NCBI RefSeq assembly: GCF_900103165.1
Contig: NZ_FNKY01000001.1
Span: 434,001 to 498,000 of the forward strand
DNA length: 64,000 nt
Origin: Nitrosospira multiformis
GTDB taxonomy: Bacteria; Pseudomonadota; Gammaproteobacteria; Burkholderiales; Nitrosomonadaceae
Direction: 5' to 3'
The notes below the pieces were generated by a model. That model was not told the origin of the DNA and searched no databases. It was given only the letters and a program-made list of their open reading frames with translations. Position 1 is the stretch's first letter; every line of letters starts with the position of its first letter. Both the position numbers and the translations under genes were made by a program. Positions 1 through 9,427 of this stretch are shown here, one piece after another.

Positions 1-459
1 ATCACATTCTTTTTACTGGAGAGGAGGCGCCTTTCGCAGCCCTTACTTTATCTATCTGCGTATATCGACTCTCATAAAGCGGATTACTACGAGTTACTGC
101 AACGTGTACGAACCCATGGGGAATGGAATCCTTGGTTACATTTTTTTCTAAACGGAGTTACCGAAGTTGCCACAGCAGCGGGTCTTCAGGCGAAAGAACT
201 GCATAAGCTCCGAGAAGAATACCGAGCAATACTGCGAGACAAGCCGAATGCGCTCATATTATTGGACCAACTATTTGTAAACCCCTTTATGACTATAACG
301 AGGGCCGCTAAAGTGCTTAAAAAATCTCACCCGACAGCGAAAGCAGCTATATCTGTGCTAGAGAATAAAAAGGTATTAAAAGAAATTACCGGGCGACATT
401 GGGGAAAACTCTATGTATCTAAGCCTATCCTTGATGCAATAGAAAAGCCGCTCGTTTAG
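1..459 (+). CDS. Fic-family protein, C-terminal part (cut by window edge)
   Basis: The open frame enters from the left edge and ends at a TAG at 457-459. The visible part begins with a stretch typical of the C-terminal half of large Fic-domain proteins (SQPLLYLSAYIDSHKADYY, then WNPWLHFFLNGV). It finishes with a small winged-helix region (TRAAKVLKKSHPTAKAAI...GRHWGKLYVS). Fic proteins usually transfer AMP to target proteins; their catalytic HPFxxGNGR motif lies upstream of the window, so activity cannot be judged here. An internal TTG at 262 could be mistaken for a start, but the reading frame and the family similarity continue well upstream of it. The last 35 bases overlap an antisense nuclease remnant. 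Confidence 0.8.
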   Translation: MTFFLLERRRLSQPLLYLSAYIDSHKADYYELLQRVRTHGEWNPWLHFFLNGVTEVATAAGLQAKELHKLREEYRAILRDKPNALILLDQLFVNPFMTITRAAKVLKKSHPTAKAAISVLENKKVLKEITGRHWGKLYVSKPILDAIEKPLV

Positions 460-658
460 TGGTCCGCGTAAACATAGCAAAGCTTACATCCAACCCGTCA
501 CACTTGATCCTGGCCGCGGTGCGTTTGTAGCGGTCTTTGACTTGCGGGATTATTTCGGCCAGCCTGATTTTGACTTGCTGCTTATCCGCGTTCAGAACGG
601 TGAGGGTGTCTCCATCGGAAATCCCGATGACCGTAGCGAGGAATAAAGCTGATAACAT
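425..658 (-). pseudogene. Remnant of a thermonuclease-like (SNase) gene
   Basis: The 77-residue frame begins like secreted staphylococcal-nuclease-like proteins: a short hydrophobic start, then SDGDTLTVLNADKQQVKIRL. Where the family continues with its DAPE segment and catalytic core, this frame jumps to a stretch resembling the later part of the fold (KDRYKRTAARIKCDGLDV) and then ends in unrelated residues. The middle, including the catalytic Arg and Glu region, is missing, so an internal deletion followed by loss of the true end is the likely history. It runs antisense into the end of the Fic gene. This reading comes from motif order only. Confidence 0.6.
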
Positions 659-938
659 GAAAAGGCTAAATTAGTAGGCTAATCAAGTCTTTGTTTTTAA
701 CATGATATCCGTGCTATCGGATACCTCATCATAATTAACCACTGGCTCCAGGGGCTTAACTAATTCATCTTGGGGAGCTGTATCCCATACGACTCCTGAG
801 CATGTGAATCGTGCGCTGTCCATTTCTGCGAGTGATCTCAAAATTCTTGAGTCAATAAGCTTGCCAGACTATTGCGTAGCAAAAACTGAGAGCCTAATAT
901 GGACTAGCTTGCCGCTGTTAACGATCAATGGAGAAAAA

Positions 939-1520
939 GTGAAAAAGGAAATTAAAACATTAATCGTTACAGCGTTATTGTACTTCGCTCCTTTTCCCGC
1001 TCATGCATTTCCGATTGCCGCACCGGGAACAGAAGGTTCGCGAATCTTCGGGATCGGGGCTGGACTCCCAGTAACAATTACCTATCTAGGAGGCTCAGCA
1101 GCGCACAGTATTGATTTATATCTGATGGATCCATCAACGGGTGCTCTGCTCATTTTTAGCAACGACTCTGCATCTGTTGGGGATACGAAAAACATTGGAG
1201 AGGTCCACAGCGGGTCGGAGTTATGGTTTCGTGTGCATGTAAATGACACGGGGTATGACTTCTTTAATGGATCGCGAGACTTTAATGCTGACGGTCAGTT
1301 TCATGCAAGGATTCAACGCAATTGGCTTCCAAATACAGCGTTGGCGAGCTTCGAAGCCATATATGATCCATCTGGGAATTCCAGTGTTTTCGATGACCTA
1401 AGCTTTTCAGTCTCTAACGTCAATGTTATCCCCATTCCAGAACCCGAAACCTACGCCATGTTTTTAGCCGGTTTGGGTTTGCTGGGATGGAGGCTGCGTA
1501 ACGCCAGAAGCCCCCTTTAG
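939..1520 (+). CDS. PEP-CTERM sorted secreted protein
   Basis: This 193-residue protein has a signal peptide (KKEIKTLIVTALLYFAPFPAHA) and a C-terminal PEP-CTERM tail: PEPETYAMFLAGLGLLGW followed by basic residues. Such proteins are exported and then processed by an exosortase at the membrane. No enzymatic domain is recognised in the middle, which looks like a beta-rich extracellular domain. The frame is open back to an ATG at 804. The GTG at 939 is preferred because a GGAG lies five bases upstream at 930-933 and the signal peptide starts right there. The exosortase gene is not in this window. Confidence 0.8.
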   Translation: MKKEIKTLIVTALLYFAPFPAHAFPIAAPGTEGSRIFGIGAGLPVTITYLGGSAAHSIDLYLMDPSTGALLIFSNDSASVGDTKNIGEVHSGSELWFRVHVNDTGYDFFNGSRDFNADGQFHARIQRNWLPNTALASFEAIYDPSGNSSVFDDLSFSVSNVNVIPIPEPETYAMFLAGLGLLGWRLRNARSPL

Positions 1521-1572
1521 GCGTTGGATTCAATAGAACTTGATGGGAAGTGGTAGGAGGAAAAACCAATGA

Positions 1573-1597
1573 AAAAGCCCGCATTTAGCGGGCTTTT
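1573..1597. terminator. Bidirectional rho-independent terminator
   Basis: Perfect 10-bp stem (AAAAGCCCGC / GCGGGCTTTT) with a five-base loop. A run of five T follows on the minus strand and four T on the plus strand. It can end both the leftward tRNA-Ala transcript and the rightward PEP-CTERM transcript. Confidence 0.8.
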
Positions 1598-1629
1598 GGG
1601 ACTTCCTGAGACTTGTTGGAACATCTAAT

Positions 1630-1705
<76 letters not shown>

Positions 1706-1842
1706 GATTGTTACACGTATTTTATAACAAAAAGCGATGGCATAATATTGAGGTTACTAAGCAGTAGCAACGATTTTGCAATCCTGACAGGTATTTTGGC
1801 AGGTAATTACACTTACAAGGGAATTAACGGGGTCAACCCCCT

Positions 1843-2742
1843 TCACACCCAATCCTTGCCGATCAGAAAATCCGTATAGAGCTTATCTTCAGCGCTGCCA
1901 GCCTCGGGTTTCCAGTCATACCGCCATTTCACGATGGGCGGCAATGACATCAGGATGGATTCGGTACGTCCACCCGATTGCAAGCCGAATAGAGTGCCAC
2001 GATCCCACACCAGATTGAATTCCACGTAGCGGCCCCGGCGGTAGGCCTGGAAGTCGCGTTCGGGCTCACCATAAGACACATTGAGGCGCCGCTCCAGTAG
2101 CGGCACATAGGCAGGCAGGAAATGATCGCCGACACTTTTGGTCAGATTGAAACAGGCATCGAAATCCGGTTTACCCAGATCATCAAAAAAAATACCACCT
2201 ATGCCGCGCGGCTCCTTGCGGTGCTTCAGATAAAAATACTCGTCGCACCATTTTTTGAAACGTGGATGATGGCCGTCACCAAACGGTTGCAGTGCATCTT
2301 TACAAGTCTGGTGAAAGTGTATGGCGTCTTCTTCAAACCCATAGTAAGGCGTCAGATCCATTCCGCCGCCGAACCACCAGACTGGTTCGGCCCCCTCCTT
2401 ATGCGCCTCCAGATAACGGACATTCAGATGCACCGTGGGTGCATAAGGATTGCGCGGATGCAGCACCAGCGACACGCCCATTGCCTCGAACGAGCGTCCC
2501 GATAATTCCGGCCGGGCGGCGGTGGCCGAAGCGGGCAGCCCACCACCGAATACGTGCGAGTAATTCACTCCACCGCGCTCAAGCACATTGCCTTCTTCCA
2601 TCACGCAACTTAACCCGCCGCCCCCCTCGGGGCGTTCCCATTGATCGCGGCGGAAACGTTTGCCATCCACCTCTTCCAGGCGCGCGACGATGCGTTCCTG
2701 AAGTCCGGTGAAGAATTCTTTAACTTGCTGTGTTGTGTCCAT
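1843..2742 (-). CDS. hemF: Oxygen-dependent coproporphyrinogen III oxidase
   Basis: HemF converts coproporphyrinogen III to protoporphyrinogen IX with O2, a late step of haem synthesis, in the cytosol. The 299-residue length is that of the family. Hallmark segments are [18 protein letters not shown] (about 49-66), [17 protein letters not shown] (about 94-110), [12 protein letters not shown] (about 124-135) and, near the end, [20 protein letters not shown]. It is the last gene of the leftward dusB-fis-purH-purD-hemF run, 59 bp after purD. An ammonia oxidiser needs much haem for its multihaem cytochromes, which fits. The start ATG at 2742 agrees with the family N-terminus. Confidence 0.96.
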   Translation of the reverse strand: MDTTQQVKEFFTGLQERIVARLEEVDGKRFRRDQWERPEGGGGLSCVMEEGNVLERGGVNYSHVFGGGLPASATAARPELSGRSFEAMGVSLVLHPRNPYAPTVHLNVRYLEAHKEGAEPVWWFGGGMDLTPYYGFEEDAIHFHQTCKDALQPFGDGHHPRFKKWCDEYFYLKHRKEPRGIGGIFFDDLGKPDFDACFNLTKSVGDHFLPAYVPLLERRLNVSYGEPERDFQAYRRGRYVEFNLVWDRGTLFGLQSGGRTESILMSLPPIVKWRYDWKPEAGSAEDKLYTDFLIGKDWV

Positions 2743-2801
2743 GCAAACTCCCGATACCTGTCCCGCACTACACGCTACGCACTACAGATTTGTCCAAGCT
2801 G

Positions 2802-4112
2802 CTATTTACGTTGGTTGATAGCCCGATACCCGATGTCGTGGCGCGTCTGACAGCCGTCGAAGTGGATTTGCTCAGCAATATCATAGGCGCGACGCTGCGC
2901 CATCTTCACGCTATCCCCCAATGCGGTAACACATAATACACGCCCGCCCGCGGTCACGATTTCCTTGCCGTTTTCTCCACCCAGGGCCGTGCCTGCATGG
3001 AACACGCAAAAATCTTTTTCCGATGACGCCACAGACAGGAGTTCCGGCAAACCATGAATCACGTCTCCTTTACGCGGCGTGTCCGGATAACCCTGGGCCG
3101 CCATGACCACCCCCAGGGCGGTGCGGCGATCCCATTCCGCTTCTATCTTGTCGAGGGTTCCGTTTATGGCGTGCTCCATCAGCGTGACCAGATCACTTTT
3201 CAGCCGCAGCATGATGACCTCCGCTTCCGGGTCGCCCATGCGGCAATTGAACTCCAGTACCTTGACGCCGCCATCCGGCGCTATCATCAGCCCGGCATAA
3301 AGAAACCCGGTGTATTTCTCGCCTTCCTGCTCCATGCCGTTGATCGTCGCCTGAATCACTTCGCGCATTATCTTGGCATGCAGCTTGGGCGTGATTACCG
3401 GTGCGGGAGAATATGCGCCCATACCCCCCGTATTTGGGCCCTGATCACCTTCTTTCAGGCGCTTGTGATCCTGACTGGTGGCAAGGGGCAGCACATGGCG
3501 GCCATCCGCCATGACGATGAAACTGGCCTCCTCCCCTTCCAGAAATTCCTCGATCACGATGCGCGCACCCGCGTCCCCCACGCGATTTTCAACCAGCATC
3601 GCGTCCACGGCGGCGTGGGCCTCCGCCAGCGTCATGGCAACCACCACCCCTTTGCCCGCAGCCAGACCATCGGCCTTGATGACGATGGGGGCGCCTGTCT
3701 GATCCAGATAATGATGGGCTTCGGCAGCGGAACTGAAGCTGGCATAAGCAGCGGTGGGAATCCCATGGCGCTGCATGAAAGTCTTGGCAAAACCTTTGGA
3801 CGTTTCCAGTTGCGCAGCCTGCCTGGTAGGGCCAAAAATTTTCTGGCCCGCCGCGCGGAAAGCATCCACTATGCCCGCCGCCAGGGGGGCTTCCGGCCCG
3901 ACTACTGTGAATGCAATGGATTCCTTTTTGGCAAATTCCACCAGTTCAGGAATCCCGGTGATGGGAAGATTCTCAAAGTCACCTTCCAACGATGTGCCGG
4001 CGTTGCCAGGGGCAATAAACACCTTTATGGGGCGGGTGGCACGCGCCGCCTGGAGAAGTCTCCATGCTATCGCATGCTCCCTGCCACCGCCGCCGATTAC
4101 TAGTAGTTTCAT
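2802..4112 (-). CDS. purD: Phosphoribosylamine-glycine ligase (GAR synthetase)
   Basis: PurD joins glycine to phosphoribosylamine using ATP, the second step of purine synthesis. The 436-residue protein begins with the family signature MKLLVIGGGGREHAIAWRL. Its ATP-grasp core includes IKADGLAAGKGVVVA and IVIEEFLEGEEASF, followed by GPNTGGMGAYSPAP and EFNCRMGDPEAE. It lies 69 bp downstream of purH on the same strand and upstream of hemF. That spacer carries a short direct repeat (AACCCAG copies) but no clear terminator, so co-transcription with purH is likely. Confidence 0.97.
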   Translation of the reverse strand: MKLLVIGGGGREHAIAWRLLQAARATRPIKVFIAPGNAGTSLEGDFENLPITGIPELVEFAKKESIAFTVVGPEAPLAAGIVDAFRAAGQKIFGPTRQAAQLETSKGFAKTFMQRHGIPTAAYASFSSAAEAHHYLDQTGAPIVIKADGLAAGKGVVVAMTLAEAHAAVDAMLVENRVGDAGARIVIEEFLEGEEASFIVMADGRHVLPLATSQDHKRLKEGDQGPNTGGMGAYSPAPVITPKLHAKIMREVIQATINGMEQEGEKYTGFLYAGLMIAPDGGVKVLEFNCRMGDPEAEVIMLRLKSDLVTLMEHAINGTLDKIEAEWDRRTALGVVMAAQGYPDTPRKGDVIHGLPELLSVASSEKDFCVFHAGTALGGENGKEIVTAGGRVLCVTALGDSVKMAQRRAYDIAEQIHFDGCQTRHDIGYRAINQRK

Positions 4113-4181
4113 ATCAGGGTGTCTCTACATTCAAATTTGCAAGTGTTCGCGCCACGGTTCTGGGTTCTGGGTTCCGGATTC

Positions 4182-5750
4182 CTAATGTCTGAAATGCCGC
4201 ACACCGGTCAACACCATTGCCACGCCCTGCTCATCCGCGGCGGCAGTGACTTCTTCATCACGCACGCTGCCTCCGGGCTGAATGACCGCCTTCGCGCCCG
4301 CCTGTACGACGACATCCAGCCCATCGCGAAACGGGAAAAAGGCATCCGAGGCGACTACCGAACCGGCGAGAGCGAGTCCCGCATTCTGCGCTTTGATGGA
4401 AGCGATGCGGGCGCTATCGACTCGGCTCATTTGTCCCGCGCCGACGCCCAGCGTCTGGCCATGCGCGCAATACACGATAGCGTTGGATTTGACGAATTTC
4501 GCCACACGCCATGCAAACAGCAAATCCTGCAATTGTTGCGGCGTCGGTTGTACTTGGGTGACGACTTTCAGTTGAGCCGCAGCGACATTGAGGTTATCCG
4601 GCGTTTGTACCAGCAATCCGCCGCCCACGCGCTTGAAATCAAAAGTATTGCCTCCTGCCTGGAGCGGCAAGGTCAGCACGCGCACATTGGTTTTGCGGGC
4701 GAGAATCTGTTTTGCGTCGTCGCTTAATTCCGGCGCGATAATCACCTCGACAAACTGCTTGATCACCGCTTCGGCTGCGGCGCCGTCAAGCGCGCGATTG
4801 AAAGCGATGATGCCGCCAAAAGCGGAAGTTGGATCAGTGGCGAGGGCCAGCTGATAAGCCGCAAGCGGTGTATCGGCTACGGCCACGCCGCAGGGGTTGG
4901 CATGCTTGATGATGACACAGGCAGGCAAATCAAAGGTCTTGACGCATTCCCACGCGGCATCGGCATCGGCAATGTTGTTGTACGACAATTCCTTGCCCTG
5001 CAATTGGGCGTAGCTGGCAAGACTACCCGAGGCGGGCGCAAGGTCGCGATAGAAGGCCGCTTGCTGATGGGGATTTTCACCGTAACGCAAATGCTGGCCG
5101 ATACTGAAATTAAGATTAAGCCGCTCGGGAAATGCCTGGCGCTGTCCGTACTCATCCTTCGAGTCGATCGAAGTAAGATAATTGCTGATGGCGCTATCGT
5201 ATGCGGCGGTGTGCGAAAAAGCCTTGCAGGCGAGCTGGAAACGGAGTTCCTGTCTGACCGCGCCACTGGCGGACTTCATCTCCTCCAACAGCGGCGCATA
5301 ATCCTCCGGATCGGTAACGATCGTCACGCTTTTATAATTCTTTGCCGCGGCTCGCACCATGGTGGGGCCGCCGATATCGATATTTTCGATGGCCTCTTCC
5401 AGGCTGCAATCGGAACGGGCCACGGTCTGGCTGAAGGGGTAAAGATTCACCACCACTAGCTCAATGCCAGGAATCCCTGCCTTCTCCATCGCTGCTATGT
5501 GCTCAGGCGCATCCTTTCGCGCCAGGATGCCGGCATGGATTTTCGGGTGCAGGGTTTTTACCCGTCCGTCGAGCATCTCGGGAAAACCGGTGTAATCGCT
5601 TACTTCGGTAACAGTCAGGCCCGCATCCTTGAGCAACTTGGCGGTACCGCCCGTGGAAAGGATCGTTATTCCAAGCTGGCGCAACTCACGCGCAAGCTCG
5701 ACGATTCCAGTTTTGTCGGAAACACTAATGAGGGCTTGTTTAATAGTCAT
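4182..5750 (-). CDS. purH: Bifunctional AICAR formyltransferase / IMP cyclohydrolase
   Basis: PurH carries out the last two steps of IMP synthesis. At 522 residues it matches the family. The N-terminal third is the MGS-like cyclohydrolase domain ([45 protein letters not shown]). The remainder is the formyltransferase domain, with [16 protein letters not shown] and the catalytic KHANPCG motif. It follows fis by 116 bp and precedes purD, giving a purine pair inside the leftward operon. Confidence 0.97.
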   Translation of the reverse strand: MTIKQALISVSDKTGIVELARELRQLGITILSTGGTAKLLKDAGLTVTEVSDYTGFPEMLDGRVKTLHPKIHAGILARKDAPEHIAAMEKAGIPGIELVVVNLYPFSQTVARSDCSLEEAIENIDIGGPTMVRAAAKNYKSVTIVTDPEDYAPLLEEMKSASGAVRQELRFQLACKAFSHTAAYDSAISNYLTSIDSKDEYGQRQAFPERLNLNFSIGQHLRYGENPHQQAAFYRDLAPASGSLASYAQLQGKELSYNNIADADAAWECVKTFDLPACVIIKHANPCGVAVADTPLAAYQLALATDPTSAFGGIIAFNRALDGAAAEAVIKQFVEVIIAPELSDDAKQILARKTNVRVLTLPLQAGGNTFDFKRVGGGLLVQTPDNLNVAAAQLKVVTQVQPTPQQLQDLLFAWRVAKFVKSNAIVYCAHGQTLGVGAGQMSRVDSARIASIKAQNAGLALAGSVVASDAFFPFRDGLDVVVQAGAKAVIQPGGSVRDEEVTAAADEQGVAMVLTGVRHFRH

Positions 5751-5802
5751 TTATTGGAATTATAGCCGAATGTATAACTCGAGCTGCCCCCAGTATCCAC
5801 TC

Positions 5803-5821
5803 GCGCGCTATTCTAGCGCGC
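5803..5821. repeat. Hairpin between fis and purH
   Basis: Perfect 8-bp inverted repeat GCGCGCTA / TAGCGCGC with a three-base loop, in the 116-bp spacer downstream of fis and upstream of purH. No T-run follows on either strand, so it may be an attenuator, a processing site or a protein-binding palindrome rather than a simple terminator. Confidence 0.55.
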
Positions 5822-5866
5822 TGCCTGGGTTGCCGGGGACTGCTGGGGCTAATAGGGTTATCTGAT

Positions 5867-6109
5867 CTATTTAATCTGATACTGCTTCATTTTGTTGCGC
5901 AGCGTATTGCGGTTGATGCCGAGTAACTCGGCGGCACGCGTCTGATTTCCCTTGGCGTGGTTCATCACCAGCTCGATCAGCGGCTTCTCGACGCTATGTA
6001 TTACCATTTCGTAGATGGCATGGGGCTTTTCACCGTCCAGATCGTTGAAATAACCGTTCACGGCTTCACGTACGCAACGGGCGATTTCGTTTTCATTAAT
6101 AATGCTCAT
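5867..6109 (-). CDS. fis: Fis-family DNA-binding protein
   Basis: Fis is a small nucleoid-associated, DNA-bending regulator. This 80-residue protein ends in the Fis helix-turn-helix (GNQTRAAELLGINRNTLRNK). It is shorter than the enterobacterial protein (98 residues), as in other betaproteobacteria. Its ATG overlaps the dusB stop by four bases (ATGA at 6106-6109), so the two are translationally coupled, the classical dusB-fis arrangement. A hairpin at 5803-5821 lies downstream. Confidence 0.93.
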   Translation of the reverse strand: MSIINENEIARCVREAVNGYFNDLDGEKPHAIYEMVIHSVEKPLIELVMNHAKGNQTRAAELLGINRNTLRNKMKQYQIK

Positions 6110-7119
6110 GCGACCAACTCCTCTGGCTCAACGTAAGTCAAGCGCCGGCCGTGGCCGGCAAGCTCACTAAAAAATTGGTTAACCGCCAGCACCTGCTGAT
6201 CCGTCGTTTGCAATTGATTCATTGCATGACGAAATACAGCAGAGCCAACTAAACCTTTGGTGTACCAGGAAATGTGCTTGCGGGCGATGCGCACACCGGA
6301 ATACTCACCGTAAAAATCATATAGGTCATGCAAATGCTCGATGAGCACACGATGAATCTCGCTAACTTCCGGTAGCTGTAGATGCTTACCGGTGGCAAGA
6401 TAGTGGCTGATCTCACGAAATATCCATGGCCGTCCCTGGGCAGCGCGGCCGATCATGACGGCATCAGCCCCGGTATATTCGAGTACCCGCTTTGCCTGTT
6501 CAGGCGTGGTGATATCGCCGTTGGCGATGACTGGAATTTTCACTGCAGCCTTTACCGCAGCGATGGTGTCATACTCGGCATGCCCCGCATAAGCGCAAGC
6601 GCGCGTACGCCCATGAATGGCCAATGCCTGGACTCCCGCGCTCTCGGCAATGTTCGCCACCGCAAGTGCGTTTCTGTGCTGTGTGTCCCAGCCAGTACGA
6701 ATCTTCAGCGTAACAGGAACATTTACCGCGCCTACCACCGCATCAAGTATCCTTCCCACCAGCGGCTGATCCTGCAGCAATGCGGAGCCCGCCATTACGT
6801 TGCAGATTTTTTTGGCCGGACAACCCATATTGATGTCGATAATCTGTGCCCCTTGGGCCACGTTATAACGTGCGGCTTCAGCCATCATGGCCGGGTCGGC
6901 GCCTGCAATCTGCACCGAAATGGGGTCTACTTCTCCTTCATGATTAGCGCGTCTCCGGGTCTTTTCGGAACCCCACAACAACGAGTTACTCGATACCATT
7001 TCCGACACAGCCATGCCCGCACCCATGCTCTTGCACAACTGACGGAAGGGACGATCGGTGACCCCCGCCATGGGTGCGACGATAAGATTATTTTTAAGAA
7101 TATGAGGACCGATCTGCAT
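6106..7119 (-). CDS. dusB: tRNA-dihydrouridine synthase DusB
   Basis: Dus enzymes reduce uridine to dihydrouridine in the tRNA D-loop using FMN and NADPH. The 337-residue TIM-barrel protein shows the N-terminal VAPMAGVTDRPFRQL, the catalytic-cysteine motif DINMGCPAKK (Cys about residue 100) and the FMN phosphate-binding part ADAVMIGRAAQGRPWIF. DusB is chosen over other Dus types because fis follows with a four-base overlap. It is the first gene of the leftward operon; about 700 bp of repeat-rich DNA lies upstream. Confidence 0.95.
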   Translation of the reverse strand: MQIGPHILKNNLIVAPMAGVTDRPFRQLCKSMGAGMAVSEMVSSNSLLWGSEKTRRRANHEGEVDPISVQIAGADPAMMAEAARYNVAQGAQIIDINMGCPAKKICNVMAGSALLQDQPLVGRILDAVVGAVNVPVTLKIRTGWDTQHRNALAVANIAESAGVQALAIHGRTRACAYAGHAEYDTIAAVKAAVKIPVIANGDITTPEQAKRVLEYTGADAVMIGRAAQGRPWIFREISHYLATGKHLQLPEVSEIHRVLIEHLHDLYDFYGEYSGVRIARKHISWYTKGLVGSAVFRHAMNQLQTTDQQVLAVNQFFSELAGHGRRLTYVEPEELVA

Positions 7120-7353
7120 GCTTCTGTCTTGAGTATTAGGGCCAGCCCGGAAAAATGAAGGACAAGAACAGTTCCGATTTTAACAGGCTATTGAAATTCG
7201 CGTAGCGCTGGCAGCTATCGATCATTGCACGATAGCGTATCGTTACGCGATGACATCGGATAGATGTAAGATTTTACAGGTGACATCAACTCATATTTGC
7301 TGTAGCCCATATCGCTTTGGGGAGGATTCAGCAAACCACCTTTGATTTGTATC

Positions 7354-7520
7354 TAACCCGGATATTTCATAAATTCGCGTGATGATTGCGCAGGATTTTG
7401 TTTTGTAGGGAGATTTTGCGAAAGAGTGGCGTAGTTATTCATACGCCGACTGAACAAAATTTCCATACGAAACAAAAGACCAGCAAGGACGCGCGTCAAT
7501 TTATGAAATATCCGGGCTAA
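7354..7520. repeat. Imperfect long palindrome, MITE-like
   Basis: The left arm at 7354-7380 and the right arm at about 7491-7520 are inverted copies sharing the core CCCGGATATTTCATAAATT. Inside, a second weaker inverted pair (GTAGGGAGATTTT against AAAATTTCCATAC) and a small hairpin (GGCGTA / TACGCC) continue the symmetry. There is no open frame. A shorter relative of the same arm sequence occurs at 44662-44716, which supports a dispersed non-coding repeat family. Confidence 0.65.
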
Positions 7521-7544
7521 ATGCTTCGATCGCTCAAATAATAA

Positions 7545-7815
7545 TTAGGGCCTGTTAACACTTATTTCGCACCTGCGTTGCTACACAAAAAACGCGGAGG
7601 CAAGGCGCGAAGCGCAGGCCATAGTAACCTATGGCCAAGCTTCGTAACGCGGCATCCGCGTTTTTTGTGTAGCAACCCGAAGGGACGGGATGGATTTCAT
7701 CCAGCCCTTCGTTACTCGCCGCTTACGGAGGCCTGCTCCGCCGCACGGCTCATGCCTCGTGCTGGATGAAATCCGTCGCCGTCGCGGGTGCGAAATAAGT
7801 GTTAACAGGCCCTAA
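7545..7815. mobile_element. MITE-like element with 29-bp perfect terminal inverted repeats
   Basis: The left end, 7545-7573 (TTAGGGCCTGTTAACACTTA and onward), and the right end, 7787-7815, are perfect inverted copies of 29 bases. Just inside, GTTGCTACACAAAAAACGCG near 7577 recurs inverted near 7657-7676. The element is about 270 bp and has no transposase. The outermost bases allow a TA target duplication, as left by IS630/Tc1-type transposases, but the TA may instead belong to the repeat. It sits just downstream of the ubiH stop (minus strand). Confidence 0.7.
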
Positions 7816-7824
7816 GGAGCGGAT

Positions 7825-9054
7825 TCAACCTCTTGCGCCAAACATCATGCGACGGGCGACAAAACGCTTGGCTTGCGGAAGGCAATCCAGCGCGCTTAGA
7901 CCCATGCCGCGCATGCTTCCCAATACAAAATCATCATTGGAAAAAAGTTTCACCAGGGAATCAGTGAATACTCGCCCGGTGCTACTGTCCATCCGGCGCC
8001 TATGACGATATCTTGCAAGCATTGCGGGAACCCCTGTCTCAGCGGGAGCTGCGATAACTTCGTCAGCCAGTTCCCAGGCATCACGCAAACCCAGATTAAA
8101 ACCTTGTCCCGCAACCGGATGTAGCGTTTGCGCCGCATTGCCAATCAATGCCGCACGGCAAGCCGTGACCGGGGTGGCGTATTTGAGCGTAAGAGGAAAA
8201 CCGGAACGTTTACCGGCCTCGACGAGCTTGCCGAGACGATCGCCGAAATGGTCATGTAGCCGGACAAGAAATGCCGCGTCATCCAGAGCGAGAATCTCCT
8301 GGGCCGCTGAGGGAGAAACAGTCCACACCAGGGCAAAGGAGTCGCCCGAAGGCAGTAGCGCCACCGGGCCGTCCGGGGTGAAGCGTTCATAGGCCACACC
8401 TGCCTGAGCGGGAGAACGCGTGAATTCACTTCCGCCACGGCCGGTTATTTTCGGAGAACACTCACTTTTGATACGTGCAACGACCGCCCATTGCTGGTAG
8501 TCATGCACATGCTGGGTCACGCCTTCGATTTGCGCGGTCAGGCGGCCGCCATCCGCCAGCACCAGCAGCCGGGCGGTGGCTTTTTTCATCACTCCGTCAT
8601 GCTGAAATTCAATTTGCCCGGATTCGAGGCTGGCCTCCAGCCGCGTTACCTGCGCCCCGGTCAGGTAGTCAACATCGCACTTTTTCAGTGCCTTATGCAT
8701 GGACCGGAATACATCATGGTGATTTATTACATAACCCAATGCCGGCACACCGATATCGTCAGCGGTCATGACGGTTCGGCCAAACCCCCCGCGATTGGAG
8801 ATATGAATGGTCGTAATAGGCGTGACATCCGGTAACGGCTTCCATACGCCCAGCCGTTCCAGGATGAGCCGGCTGCCGTGAGACAGCGCCAGAGGACGAG
8901 AGTCTTCCGTTTTCTCGGGTAATCCACGTGCTTCCAGCAGCAGCACGGATACGCCACCACCGCGCAATGCCAGTGCCAGTGCCATGCCTACCGGACCGCC
9001 CCCGATGATAATCAGATCGTATTCGTGCTTCAGGGTAGTCTTTTCTTGGGTCAT
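7825..9054 (-). CDS. ubiH: UbiH/UbiF/COQ6-family flavin hydroxylase
   Basis: This 409-residue FAD monooxygenase is likely to hydroxylate the ubiquinone ring precursor. It shows the FAD dinucleotide motif YDLIIIGGGPVGMALALAL, the family stretch DSRPLALSHGSRLILERLG, and the second flavin motif GNAAQTLHPVAGQGFNLGLR. It is the last gene of a leftward run with pepP and a small membrane protein, an order common in betaproteobacteria. Which ring position it acts on cannot be told from sequence alone, so ubiH is the family-level name. A MITE-like element lies immediately downstream. Confidence 0.88.
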   Translation of the reverse strand: MTQEKTTLKHEYDLIIIGGGPVGMALALALRGGGVSVLLLEARGLPEKTEDSRPLALSHGSRLILERLGVWKPLPDVTPITTIHISNRGGFGRTVMTADDIGVPALGYVINHHDVFRSMHKALKKCDVDYLTGAQVTRLEASLESGQIEFQHDGVMKKATARLLVLADGGRLTAQIEGVTQHVHDYQQWAVVARIKSECSPKITGRGGSEFTRSPAQAGVAYERFTPDGPVALLPSGDSFALVWTVSPSAAQEILALDDAAFLVRLHDHFGDRLGKLVEAGKRSGFPLTLKYATPVTACRAALIGNAAQTLHPVAGQGFNLGLRDAWELADEVIAAPAETGVPAMLARYRHRRRMDSSTGRVFTDSLVKLFSNDDFVLGSMRGMGLSALDCLPQAKRFVARRMMFGARG

Positions 9055-9072
9055 ATCTCGTACATGTGTGTC

Positions 9073-9405
9073 TTATTTAGTGGGTGGCTTGTCCGTTCGT
9101 TCTTCGACGATTTCAGCGTCCTCGATCACGACATATTCTCCCTCTTCCGCTTCCCTGGCTTTACGTAATTTCCGGCGTAGCCACCACAGTCGAAATGAAA
9201 TACCAGCGGCGGCAACAGCGAATAAGGCAAGAAAAGCGGTAAAGAAGAAAACGCCCAAAACGACCATGACAATCAACACGGGAATAAGGAGCAGGTAAGC
9301 TGCCCACCGGCTGCCGGGGGAAACATGCACAATCTCCTCTTCCGGCATGCCCGTTTTCTCATTCCGGATGATGCGTCTTATGACTATTTTCCTGTCTTCG
9401 TCCAT
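9073..9405 (-). CDS. Small conserved membrane protein of unknown function
   Basis: A 110-residue protein with an acidic/basic N-terminus and a strongly hydrophobic central region of one long or two closely spaced membrane helices (about 34-52 and 53-75: AYLLLIPVLIVMVVLGVFFF then TAFLALFAVAAAGISFRLWW). A charged cytosolic tail rich in Arg and Glu follows. No domain is recognised. It sits between pepP (22 bp upstream) and ubiH (18 bp downstream) on the same strand, so it is surely part of that operon; a role near the quinone or peptidase function is only a guess. Confidence 0.8.
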   Translation of the reverse strand: MDEDRKIVIRRIIRNEKTGMPEEEIVHVSPGSRWAAYLLLIPVLIVMVVLGVFFFTAFLALFAVAAAGISFRLWWLRRKLRKAREAEEGEYVVIEDAEIVEERTDKPPTK

Positions 9406-9427
9406 TATCCTGAATCCGGCAGTTGGA

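Noticed and set aside
720-780. Sigma-54 -24/-12 promoter before the PEP-CTERM gene
   Set aside because: A GG...GC pair is present near TGGCTCC, but its spacing is two bases too short.
3054-4103. Long plus-strand frame (349 codons) antisense to purD
   Set aside because: It lies wholly opposite a clear purD gene, has no family features, and its length is explained by GC-rich codon use on the other strand.
6382-7158. Plus-strand frame of 258 codons opposite dusB
   Set aside because: dusB has all its motifs on the other strand; the plus frame is a shadow.
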